A stretch of DNA of 64,000 bases from Xenopus tropicalis (taxonomy: Eukaryota > Chordata > Amphibia > Anura > Pipidae): NCBI RefSeq assembly GCF_000004195.4, contig NC_030678.2, positions 131,159,104-131,223,103 of the forward strand. The letters run 5' to 3'. Each line of letters opens with the position of its first letter. The stretch's first letter is position 1. Of the stretch, positions 47,509 through 57,689 are shown one piece after another. The notes beneath the pieces were generated by a model that searched no databases, had not been told where the DNA came from, and worked only from the letters and a program-made list of their open reading frames with translations. The position numbers and the translations under genes are program-made.

Positions 47509-48454
47509 TAGAGATGTAGCAAACCTCACAAAAAAAGTTCGCGAACCCGTTCGCGAACTTCTGCCAAAAAGTGCGAACTTTTGCGAACTTTGCGAACCCC
47601 ATAGACTTCAATGAGAAGGCGAACTTTAAAAACTAGAAAAGCCATTTCTGGCCAGAAAACTGATTTTAAAGGGTGCCACGACCTGGACAGTGGCATGCAG
47701 GAGGGGGATCAAGGGCAAAAATTTCTCTGAAAAATACATTGTTGACACAGCGTTGCGTTTTGTGCTGTAAAGGGCAGAAATCACACTACATTTCTAAACT
47801 TGTGTAATAAACTGCTTTAAAACATCCGGCGTCTACATGCCAATCAAGTCGTGTAAAGGTTACTAGCCGGTTCACATGCAATTGTGCAGTACACAATGAA
47901 AAGAAGAGTAACAGTAATCAGAAAATAAAAGCAGTCCTCACAAGGACTATTGGGTTACAGCAGATGAGATCAGCAGGACAGCTGCCTGCCCACAGCAGCT
48001 ACATACTGAGCAGTAGAAAGTAGATTACTAGTCAGCAAAGCTGCCTAAACTGTGCCTCAAATCCCTGCACAGCTCTCTCCCTATGGGCTAATACAGAGCA
48101 GTAGAAAGTAGATTACTAGTCAGCAAAGCTACCTAAACTGTCCCTCAAATCCCTGCACAGCTCTCTCCCTATGCTAACTCATCAAGCACACACAGGCAGA
48201 ATGTAAAATGGCTGCTGGGCTTCGGTTTATATATGGAAGGGAGTGGTCCGGGGGTGGTCCAGGAGGGAGAGCTGCCTGATTGGCTGCCATGTATCTGCTG
48301 GCTCTGGGGTGAGAGGTCAAAATTTGGCTCCAGCTAAGGCGAACCCAAAATTGCGAACTTCGCTAAAAGTTCGCGAACTTGCGAACTTGCGAACTTGCGA
48401 ACACCTGATTTACGTGCGAATTAGTTCTCCGGGGAACAGTTCGCTACATCTCTA
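47509..48454 (-). mobile_element. hAT-type non-autonomous element (TAGNGATGTAGCGAAC family), long copy
   Basis: The ends TAGAGATGTAGCAAAC and GTTCGCTACATCTCTA are flanked by the octamer GTGGCAGA on both sides (47501-47508 and 48455-48462), an exact 8-bp duplication. The left 200 bp are the reverse complement of the right part of the element at 7679-8320, so this copy is inverted. Its other half differs: instead of the 40-bp array it has a unique non-coding block (about 47745-48235) with an 88-bp tandem duplication. The total is 946 bp with no transposase. Confidence 0.93.
48008..48178 (+). repeat. Two-unit 88-bp tandem duplication inside a hAT element
   Basis: GAGCAGTAGAAAGTAGATTA begins at 48008 and again at 48096. 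Both units continue through TCAAATCCCTGCACAGCTCT to CCCTATG. The units differ by only a few substitutions, so the duplication is recent. Confidence 0.95.
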
Positions 48455-48653
48455 GTGGCAGAATAAGAGGCTGAAAAATTGAAAACTATAAAAAAAATAA
48501 AGAGCAATTGGCCATCTTCAAAAAAAAATGGTAATTTTTCAGTTATTTTCTACTGGTGCATGATAAGATATTGCTTTATGTGATTGTAACAATGAAGCTA
48601 TTTTTTACATTTGGACATTTTCAATGGAACAATACTATAGTATTGTCAGGATC

Positions 48654-49275
48654 AGCAGGATTCGAACCCCACTTGGGGTGTTCCTGACGGCATGCATTTG
48701 CCTCTATAGCCACTGGAGGCATTTTTGGTTGTCTGTTTCTTCTCTTGTCTCCTACTTTCTGTCTACTCCCTTTCCTCCGCCCACCTCATTAACCTCATGT
48801 GTTTCCCATCTTCTAATCTTCTCCCTTTGTAAGCCTTTCCCTGACCATTGCCCCTTGCTTGGTCATTAATTGTCTCCCGTGACCCTGCCTTCGTGTTCCC
48901 TGTTCCTGTGTCTGTGTCCTTGTTCTCGCTGGTTCCAAGCTCCAGTTCCGTGTCCTGATTCTGCCTTCTGCCTTGTTCCTGAGCCCTTCCTAGTTCTGCC
49001 TTGATTTCCCGGTTTTGACCTTGGCCTGTCCTTTACTTCGTTTGACTGCCGCTTGCCCTGACCTTTTGCCTGTTTTTGGATTTTGCCTGCCGTTCTACAT
49101 TCAGTCTGTATATTCTTTGTGTGTTCGGTTACATCACTCAGTTTATTAAAGTTCTGCATTTTCAACATGGCCTCTGGCACCAGTTCTGTGACTTATGGTT
49201 ACACTCCGGGTTACCCAGTCTTCAGGCTCCCACCTTCCTGGTACTCCACAGCGTCTCCTCAGGGAGATCGTGACA
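48654..49275 (+). mobile_element. Solo LTR, probably Ty3/gypsy
   Basis: The segment starts TGTCAGGATCAGCAGG and ends GGAGATCGTGACA, with the short inverted TGTCA/TGACA termini of LTRs. The pentamer AGTAT lies immediately on both sides (48649-48653 and 49276-49280), an exact 5-bp integrase duplication. It is 622 bp, pyrimidine-rich in the middle, with a TTATTAAAG word near 49143 that could act in polyadenylation. No internal sequence is attached, so the provirus-like interior was lost by LTR-LTR recombination. The 104-codon minus-strand frame inside is compositional. Confidence 0.93.
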
Positions 49276-49376
49276 AGTATACAGTATATGAGTATATGTG
49301 TTTTCCCACTTATGAATCTATTTAACATTGTATAGTTAATAAGCGGTTAGGTTCCAAATAAATGGTTCTTGATCAG

Positions 49377-49745
49377 TAGCATATATATACAACTGAATGC
49401 AAAAATTTGGGAACATCTGGGCAAATTACATATTTAGCTAATTTGGTAAGTAAAACAAATATGGAAAATACTTCTATAGGAATGAGTGTGTTAGAAAACA
49501 TATTTTCAAGTGTTAATACAAAGTTATATTATATTTCACCCATTTTAAAATATAAGAACACATAAAATAGTTATCATAGCATGAGCACAAGTTTGGGTAC
49601 CCTTCTACTGGTCCCAAACTTGATACACACTGATTTTGCAAGATCTGACCTTAATTCATTGATACATTTTCAAACTTGAATCTGTTACTCAATAACCATG
49701 AGCTTCTCTAAGCAACTGGATGAGGATCTAAAATAAAGCTAACTA
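49377..49745. mobile_element. Possible decayed Tc1/mariner-type remnant
   Basis: GAATGCAAAAATTTGGGAAC near 49395 and CACAAGTTTGGGTACCC near 49588 resemble terminal or subterminal words of vertebrate Tc1-like elements. There is no transposase frame and the borders are not visible. Confidence 0.3.
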
Positions 49746-49798
49746 ATGCTTAAAAAAAGAGGGAAATCTATAAATAGATTGCAAAACACTTCCAACTT

Positions 49799-49900
49799 GG
49801 AGGCGAATTTCCGTGGAAGTTTTGCTAAACTATTCGCCAGTGGTGAAATGTGGAAATTTGCTGGAAATCCATGCCAGCCAAAAAAAATTTGCTTATCAAT
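49799..49900. mobile_element. hAT-type MITE fragment (TAGTGATGAG family), right end
   Basis: GTGGAAATTTGCTGGAAATCC, ATGCCAGCCAAAAAAAATT and TGCTTATCA are the right-end series of the family. The left terminus is absent. Confidence 0.6.
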
Positions 49901-51245
49901 AAAGTATGACAATTATGATATCATTTTAGCCTGATATTGTAAAGAAATATACTGTCTTGTTTGACACTGTACCTACCTGCATTAAAGAGCAGAAGAAGAC
50001 TACAAAGAAGATTTTCAGATAGACCATTATTGTTGTAACAAAAAAGACTTGGCAGTTGAATTATCAGTAATGAATTATCAGTAATGTTTCCTGGATATCA
50101 TTAGAATATCTTGGAGTACATGCATTAGGCTTTTATGGAAAATACTACTAGTCAAATGATGGCATATTTTCCCCTATTCTATCAGTGCACTTCAGTTTCT
50201 TTATTCCTACATGGGTTTTAAAAAAGATGTTTTTAGAAAATTAGCTTAACACCTCTAATGTATTCCTTGTGGTAATTCATCCCAAGTTTGTCTACTATAA
50301 TGTCACAACAGCCTGAGCGATTTCATAATACAGAAAACTGTCTGAATTAGCAGTAAATATACCAATGCAATACTGAACAGCAGTACATTTCAAAGGACAA
50401 CCATGTAGACTGTGACAGCTGAGGAAATTATTTGACTATGTAATATTGTTTTAGGGACATTTTAAGAATATCTAGGAAATGGATCTTACTATGATGGAAG
50501 TGTTATTTCTGTTTACCAAATTACCAAATTCTGTCTTGAGGTTCTCTATCATTGGGCTTTATTAAACAAAAAAATCCCATTGTGTCAGTCAAAGGTCTGA
50601 AATATGTATTGCTATTGTAAATACTGCAATTTTCTTCTCCTTTAGGTCTCATTAATTTGGTGTTATAATTGCTTATAATAAATCCTGCAATGTTAAATAA
50701 AGAACAGTGCCTGAAGTCAGCTAGAACATCTGCCAACAGAAAGTAGCCATACATTGCAAAGAACAAGGATTCTAAGGTAGACTGTGACAGCTGTGACCTT
50801 CTGCTTGGCCAATTCTGGCTTAGCTCATGACTGCAGAAAGATGGTAGACCTACAGCACCTTGCATTCCCAGAAACATGACAGCTGTGATGTAACAACACA
50901 ATTATAAGGTGTGATACATTTCTTTGATGTATAGCTTCAATATACTATCCCTTCTCCATGCATCACTTCCTTTTATATATTGTTTTTTTTTTTTTTCATC
51001 TTGTGCCTTTGTACATATATCCACTCACTTTCCATTTGTCTTTTTTTCCTTGCCTGTGCCCTATTATGTGTTCTTCCTTCCCTTTCCTGAGTCTCTTGTT
51101 ATTCCTTTCTCCCTGTGCTTACTCCCATGCTTTGCAACTTTATGCGTTTTGCCTCTTACTTTATGGCTCTGCACTAAAAACAGACATGACTGTTTAGTGG
51201 AATCACTGCACTTAAAATGCTACTATGCATTCTTTTTGGGCACTG
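49901..51245. other. Non-coding, with an unexplained 126-codon open frame
   Basis: The minus strand is open from an ATG at 50901 to 50521. It encodes 126 residues starting MCCYITAVMF with SLFFAMYGYFLLADVLADF in the middle. I recognise no family. Surrounding words (GACAGCTGTGATG near 50878, GACAGCTGTGACC near 50785) are repeated, so it may lie in an old repeat. The 116-codon plus frame at 50924 is a pyrimidine-rich tract and is not credible as a gene. Confidence 0.3.
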
Positions 51246-51334
51246 TCAAAAAAAAAGTGGTTGCGTCACAATAGGTGCAGTTGCGTCAAAATAGGTGCGG
51301 TTGTGGCAAAAATAGGTGTGATCGCTCATCACTA
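51246..51334. mobile_element. hAT-type MITE fragment (TAGTGATGAG family), right end
   Basis: Three near-repeats of GTTGCGTCAAAATAGGTGCG lead to GATCGCTCATCACTA, the family right terminus. The left part is missing. Confidence 0.7.
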
Positions 51335-51584
51335 GATATAACCCATAACTCCTGAGCAGCTGAATCCTGAGACCCTGAACTCCTGCGCAGCTGAAATCCT
51401 ATACCAGGCTAGCATGGGACAACAATTTGTTGTCAAAACTACAGCAATTATTCAGTTCCCAAATATTTACAAAGTGTTGTTAAAAGAAGGGGAAAGGCAA
51501 CACAAATCTGGTGGGAAACATATATCTGGTTTTTGAATTGCTTTGCTGGCATTATTATTATAAAACGATACATTCTTAACATTC

Positions 51585-51840
51585 AGGGGGCATTTACTAA
51601 CATTTGGTTTTTTTTATAATTTGTATTTTTTTGCAAAATACAATTTTACAATACAATTTTGACGTAAAAAAACCCACAATGTTTTTGTCATACACCTAAA
51701 TACACCTAAAATACATCTAAAAGTTCTAGAGATCATGTAGAAGTCAATGGCAGGTTTCCTTTCTTACAACTGGAAGATATTTCTTTGCTTCTTGGTTTTA
51801 ATAGGTTTTTTGTTTTTATACGCTGTCATTTGTGCAATAA
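51585..51840. mobile_element. Fragment of a Harbinger-like AT-rich MITE
   Basis: GGGGGCATTTACTAACATTTGG begins like other Harbinger-like termini. GTAGAAGTCAATGGCAGGTT and TTTATACGCTGTCATTTGTG are words I recognise from a common Xenopus repeat. The opposite terminus is not found. Confidence 0.5.
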
Positions 51841-52791
51841 TATATTTACAATTAAATACAGGATTTCAATGATTTGCAAATAATCCCATTCACTGATTAT
51901 TTACATTTTACACAGTATGCCAAAAATTTTGAAAATGAGGTTGTACATGAGCTATAAAAGCATTCAGTCAGGTAGCATGGTCGGTACAGACTAAGCGGTT
52001 GTTGAGTACCCCCAGCAACCAGTCTATTAAGTTGTGATCATATAAGTTTGGGTCTTACAGACTTACTAAGCTACTAATGGGAAACATTATAAAAAGTTTG
52101 GTAGAAATACAGTATATATATTTAAAACAAACATTTTACATAAATGTTAAATTCTAACAAATATAAAGCAATTGAAAAATATTGGTGATGTACAAAGAGT
52201 AAGTTTTGTGAAGGTGAACTTCACCTTTAATAAACAAATTCTGATTTTACTAAAAACTTATAAGTCTCATGTTATATAAGGTTATGTTAGAACATGGATT
52301 TTCAAAGTTGAGCTTTATTATATACTGTTATTAATTTTACATTTTATTGTTCAGTTTTCTTAAATATCTAGAAAATTGGTGGGTTTGTTCTTAAGTCACG
52401 TTGTTGTTTTGACTTCAAGCCTATGTATAATTCCAGGGATTCATTATTTAACCATTTGCAATTTCATTAGTCAAACCAGAATAGTAACAGATTGTTAAAG
52501 TTAATGTGGTGGCATGAAAATGTACATTATTTATTGGCTCACGTGTATCTATGTGTCAGATATTAAGTTAATCTGAACAAGACAAAAAAAATAGGAGTTT
52601 TATTTTTATCTTATCAGGTGTAGGTTCTGTCACATGTGGTTAAGTTTTCTAATCTGTAGTTCTTCCTCCCTTGATTCATTCTCCATCTCCATGGGGGTGT
52701 CAGTCCTCCTTTTCTCTTCAGGTATGTAAATTTGTTTTCTATATACCTGTTTATGTTATGCAGATCACCTTTTGTAACTTATTCAGCTCAC
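51841..52791. other. AT-rich non-coding DNA, nothing recognised
   Basis: No coding or repeat structure that I can delimit. Confidence 0.4.
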
Positions 52792-53186
52792 CATGGGCCT
52801 GATTCACTAAAGTGCGCTAAAAATTATCGCACGCTTTTTTGCGTTAAATAAGTCGCGATAATTAGCGCGCGATTCACCATAGTATTATCGCGTGCGTTAA
52901 GTCACCATTTTCGCATGCGTTATTTTTCACGCTAGTTTTAACGCATGCGTTAATTTCCGCGCTGAAAAGAATACGATCGCATGATTCACTATAACTTAGG
53001 CGTGCTAAATATCGCATTCAGCTATGCGAAAATTAACACCTACTACAGGCAGGCGAAAAATTATAGAAAAGTACAGTAAATGAGTTTTTGCCAATAAAAT
53101 ATGGACTTCCAGTGTTATTTATTCAAGTATGTGTCTTTTTACTCAATTTTACTAAAGTCTTGGCATGTATGGAATTTCGCTACTAA

Positions 53187-53338
53187 TATACAGTATAATA
53201 GTGATAAATATTTAGTCGCCAAAATATACAGTGCAATAGTGGTAAATATTTAGTTGCGATATTATACAGTGCAATAGTGGTAAATATTTAGTCGCGATAT
53301 TGTACAGTACAATAGTGGTAACTATTTAGTCGCACAAA
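53187..53338 (+). repeat. 38-bp tandem repeat, four units
   Basis: Units start at 53187, 53225, 53263 and 53301, each with ACAGTRYAATAGTGRTAA and ATTTAGTYGC. The units differ by a few bases. The array lies inside the foldback element at 52795-54130, next to the nested MITE. Confidence 0.95.
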
Positions 53339-53353
53339 ATACATTACTAGGTA

Positions 53354-53681
53354 CAGGTATAGGACCCCTTATCCAGAATGCCCGGGACCAAGGGTATTCC
53401 GGATAAGGGGTCTTTCCGTAATTTGGATCTTCATATCTTAAGTCTATTAAAAAATCAATAAAACATTAATTAAACTCAATAAGATTATTTTGCATCCAGT
53501 AAGGATTAATTATATCTTAGTTTGGATCAAATACAAAGCACTGTTTTATTTTTACAGAAAAAAAGGAAATCAATTTTTAAAATCTGAATTATTTGCTTAT
53601 AATGGAGTCTATGGGAGACAGGCTTTCCGTAATTTGGAGCTTTCTGGATATCGGGTTTCCGGATAAGGGATCCCATACCTG
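53354..53681 (+). mobile_element. TA-flanked palindromic-end MITE, copy 4 (nested)
   Basis: CAGGTATAGGACCCC to GGATCCCATACCTG, flanked by TA, 328 bp. It is the closest match to copy 1 (10335-10661) across its whole length. It interrupts the foldback element at 52795-54130 and so is younger than it. Confidence 0.92.
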
Positions 53682-54133
53682 TATAATAATTATAGAAAGG
53701 TACAGTAAATGAGCTTTTGCCAATAAAATATGGACTTTGCAGTGCTATTTATTCAAGTATGTGTTTCCCCTAGAGTGACGCAGCCGCCAGTTTGCAGGGA
53801 AATGGTAATTTTTAATATTTTTACAGCATTAATACAGCACCTCTCTAGCACTCTGTGCTCTCCCAGGGCAAAATGTCGCCAGTTTTATGCTGCCGATTGT
53901 CGCGTACGTAATGTCGCGACAATTAGTGCATGCGATAAATAGCATGCATGCGAAAAAAACCATGCACGCTATTTATCGCGACAAAAATATTGCATGAAAA
54001 CCGCGTGTAAAATAGCGCAAGTATGCTTATAGTGAATCGTGCGAAAAGTCGCGGAAATTAAGACGCGATAAGATTTTTACCGCACACTATAAATAGCGCA
54101 CGTTTTATTGCACTTTAGGGAATCAGGCCCCAT

Positions 54134-54579
54134 ATCAATTGTGGTAATAATCATTTTTATTTTTAGCTCTTTTCTGTAATGCTTTGGCTTACCAAGATAA
54201 TAAGGTTCATTAAATATTGCACTATATTCAAAGCAAGGTGCAACTCTTTGGGGGGAAATCACAAATGTGTCAGTATGTACCTAGTTCGGTCACCAAATTG
54301 TAAAAGTATTGCAAGCACAGCAAATTCACAGAAGGCATCTTAGTTTTCTGGCTTTGTCATAATGCTGACAAATTTTATAAAGTGTTGTATACACGGTAAA
54401 AATACATTTTCATTATTGCACTGTGAAAATGTTTTTGTGCACTAAAAAAATTTCTTTACAAAGACTTAAGCCAAATTAACCTAACAACATTTTCGCTATG
54501 GCGGAGACATTTTGGTGTAAAAGATTTTTGTTGTAAAAAATGTTATTTAAAAAAAAACAAGAAAGGGGACTCACCAAAA
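54134..54579. other. Non-coding, nothing recognised
   Basis: AT-rich, with no coding or repeat structure that I can delimit. Confidence 0.4.
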
Positions 54580-55900
54580 AATATATAATACCTGGGTGCC
54601 GGGTAATGATTTGTGAAACACTACAAAAATATTCTTTATTTGTATAGAATCAACGTTTTGGTCACATAGGCCCTTTCTCAAGATTCCTCATAGAGTACAG
54701 AACCACACTAAATAACCCTGTGTTGAATTTGGTGCCAGGCAAAGTACAGGAAAATATTTATTATGCAGATCAATTGCTGTGCAGGCCCAAGTAGATCCGC
54801 TTACAAATAGAGACCACCAAGCGATTCCCAGTAGCAAAATAAAGACAAGCTCAGACCCCAGGCCATGCCGAATGGCACCTGGAATGCATCTAAAATAACA
54901 GGGGCAAGTAGCATTGCCATAATGATGTGTCCTGTATTGAGAAGAAAAGCAGCAAATGATTCCTCCAGCAAAGCTTGTCAGTACACCAGGGGTTTGCAAA
55001 AAAGATTATGGAAAGAGACATTGTGTATAGATAAAGAGACAAAAATAAATATAGGAGAACTGCATTCCCAAGGTGTTGGCTAATGCAAAATGCTTAGTAA
55101 GAGATGGGTAACTGGTATGTCAGAAATTAGGAGAACAACATCCCTATTGTTGGTCTATTGTTGAATCATACTAGAGGTTACTGTATGTCAGACTAGCTTC
55201 TGCAGCACCAAATGTTCAAATATGTAGGCTGTGTCTCTACAATGCCTTGTACTTCACAAATTGGGATACATATACCCATACGCATGCCAGGACCAACCAG
55301 AGCATTTGCCATACTGGAAGTTAAGTGCAGAGTGGAGATATGCATCTACTTTTACAACTGGTAACCAAGGACACGGCATGGCTGATATGAGGTATCTATC
55401 TAAAATAAAATTAGTTCATTAACACAGATAGTACCCGTAAACTAGATACCTTATGGAAATAAACTTGGTTCAATAGTAGTATTTCTTTCAACCCTCTTGG
55501 AGCAACAGTCTGTAAAATGTAAATCCAACGGGCTTCACAGTGGAGCAAATGTTTATGTCTATATATATATATCTCCACACAGTTCATTTTAATAGGGTTA
55601 CTCAGAGATTGGGTGAGTCTTGTATTTACACTATGCAGCACATTTCTCTGTACAGCTGTTTTAATGGTATTTCTTTCAACTAGAGATTCAAGAGATGCAA
55701 TATCCTCTTTGAATCTATTTGAGACTGTATATAGCTACATTCAACTCGTTTTGGAGGCACTTTTAAATTACATATATTACATGAACATATGCAATGGTAA
55801 AGATAATGTAAGATAATTGCATCAGATAATATGACTAGAGAATCTTCAACTTGCTGGTCTGAGGATGGAAGAGCACATAAAGGAACCAGCAAGGAGAAAG
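54580..55900 (-). pseudogene. Penelope-like retroelement remnant 3, C-terminus and 3' region
   Basis: On the minus strand HLLHCEARWIYILQTVAPRG followed by LKEILLLN can be read (about 55540-55455). This is the REA.WI..L.T..P.GLNE block at the end of Penelope-like ORFs. Upstream on that strand (about 55880-55600) the sequence is decayed. Downstream it ends with TTGAGAAAGGGCCTATGTG (about 54681-54663), ACCAAAACGTTGATTC, ACAAATAAAGAATATTTTTG and a GGCACCCAGG word (about 54600-54592). I recognise this tail arrangement, ending in an AATAAAG signal, from amphibian Penelope-like 3' ends. Multiple stops; dead. Confidence 0.75.
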
Positions 55901-57689
55901 GTTTAATTGATGTGATTCTAAAATGTCTGATGTCATCAGGACATTATCTTTATATCCATTTATTCTCAAGTATGCATTTATTCTCATAAAGTAATGAAAG
56001 CTAAAACTAAACAAACCAAGGCTAAATATAAATGTGTAAAGTTCACCTGAATCAAGATATCAGATTTAATAAGCATGTTGAACTGATGAGTAATCTAGAT
56101 TCTATCTAGACACACAATGAAAGGAATACAGGAACTGTACTATCTAGTAAAACAGGAAAATAGAAATTCAGCTAAATGAACAGAATACAGGGAGATAAAC
56201 TATGGCTATGAAGCCGCCAAAAGTAACAGATACTTAGAAGAGATAAGAGGGAAGAAGAGATAAAAACTACAGAGACAGTGATGAATAGAGATAACAAAGT
56301 CTACTGAACACTTTCTCATAATAAATCAAGAATGCCTTTAGTACATTAAACAAACACTATAATGCAAAATAATGAAAAAAGCAATGAGCATAAGAAAATA
56401 TTTTAACAAATACCATAATGTTTTAAAAAATAACCAAAATATTGTGAATTCAGTATTTTGGTTGACAGTATTAAGTGAAACTGGTGTGTTTTGTTCCACT
56501 GAAATTTTCACAAAAACTAAAATTTTTACTGAAAAGCATTGTCATGGGAAGTCAATGGGAAGGCCAAATTACAATGCAGTTTAGCTATGCAATATCATAT
56601 ACATTGCCCTACCTGGTTAGAAAAGCTCTTTTCAATAAAGACACAGCTATTATTTACAGAACCCCCCTGCATTGCCAACACTGTGTTTCCAAACACAGTA
56701 CCCAGACAGCTTTTTGGATAGATAGGGGTGGGCTAGGAAAGGATCCAATTCCATTGGTTGATGTTTAAGACAAAGGACAGATAACAACGACATCTGCTTT
56801 TTTACGGCACAATTAACAGTGCTTTTTTTCTGGCAAAACAGACAGCATGGTGAAATTCTAGGGATATTTAATGACTTGTCATCTTACTTAATTACAATTT
56901 AGAATTGTTAGCTGCATCACAAAAAAGGCAACATGTAGAAAGCCTGCTGGAATGGGAGGCTGGAGTGAATGGTCCAGAATATATTTATGTTACACATTTT
57001 CATATGAATTGTTGCAGGAATTGTCACCTTATGTTTGCCTCTACCAAAATCATATCTGCGATTTCATTTACTTTTAGGGGCCCATTCTTGAGCATTTTCT
57101 CCAATTTTTTTTTTTTTAAAACTCACAAATGTTCGAGATTTATAAAATTTGACTTTTTTTAGACTGAACGCACCTCAGGTTTAAGCTGACAAGAACCATT
57201 TAGTCATTTGGAGGCTTAGAATAGTAGAGAAACAGAATAGACAGTGACAGCCTGTCCTTAACACATTTTCAAGATGAAGTTAAACACATTATTGATTTCT
57301 ATTTCACACAGTTTCAAGGGGAAGTTAATCCAATTTCATTATTATGTATGCTATCATTATCTCAAGGTTAGGAATAGTAGGAGGATAGCTTACACTTGCT
57401 TTCTTAGCAAGGAATGTGCAAATTATTCTGCTAGTAGCCTTGGTAGTTTTTTCTCTATACTTTGTATGTATGTCTATTTAGAGTTCTGGGAAACAGCATT
57501 CCCCCAAAAGAGGGTATAACACTCCTGTTCAAAGTAAGGTTTCTGTGAGGTTTATCTCTTTACATTGCTACATGTGTGGTGTGGTACAGAACTTTTCAAA
57601 CCCGCATACCCAGTTATGTGACATTTCCTAGGGTCATGTTGCTGTAACCATGTATTTACCAATAAAAAGTATAATCTAATTTTTGGTTC
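55901..57689. other. Non-coding, nothing recognised
   Basis: Short frames only (up to 97 codons at 56475-56768) with no domain. A TGGGGGGC-type start is absent. No mobile element delimited. Confidence 0.35.

Larger units (their letters stand above)
52795..54130. mobile_element. CpG-rich foldback DNA element with nested insertion
   Basis: The ends are GGGCCTGATTCACTAAAGTG and, at the right, the complement of GGGCCTGATTCCCTAAAGTG. CAT lies on both sides (52792-52794 and 54131-54133), a weak 3-bp duplication. The arms are rich in GCGCG, GCATGCG and TTATCGCG words. The interior holds a 78-bp direct repeat (53059-53136 and 53688-53766), a 38-bp tandem array and a TA-flanked MITE (53354-53681). 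Without that MITE the element is about 1.0 kb. No transposase; superfamily undetermined, perhaps Harbinger-like from the 3-bp site. Confidence 0.8.

Noticed and set aside
48866..49180. 104-codon basic minus-strand frame
   Set aside because: It is the reverse of the pyrimidine-rich middle of the solo LTR.
50924..51274. 116-codon plus-strand frame rich in Phe, Leu, Pro, Ser
   Set aside because: It is a long pyrimidine-rich tract; a hydrophobic translation follows from T and C runs.
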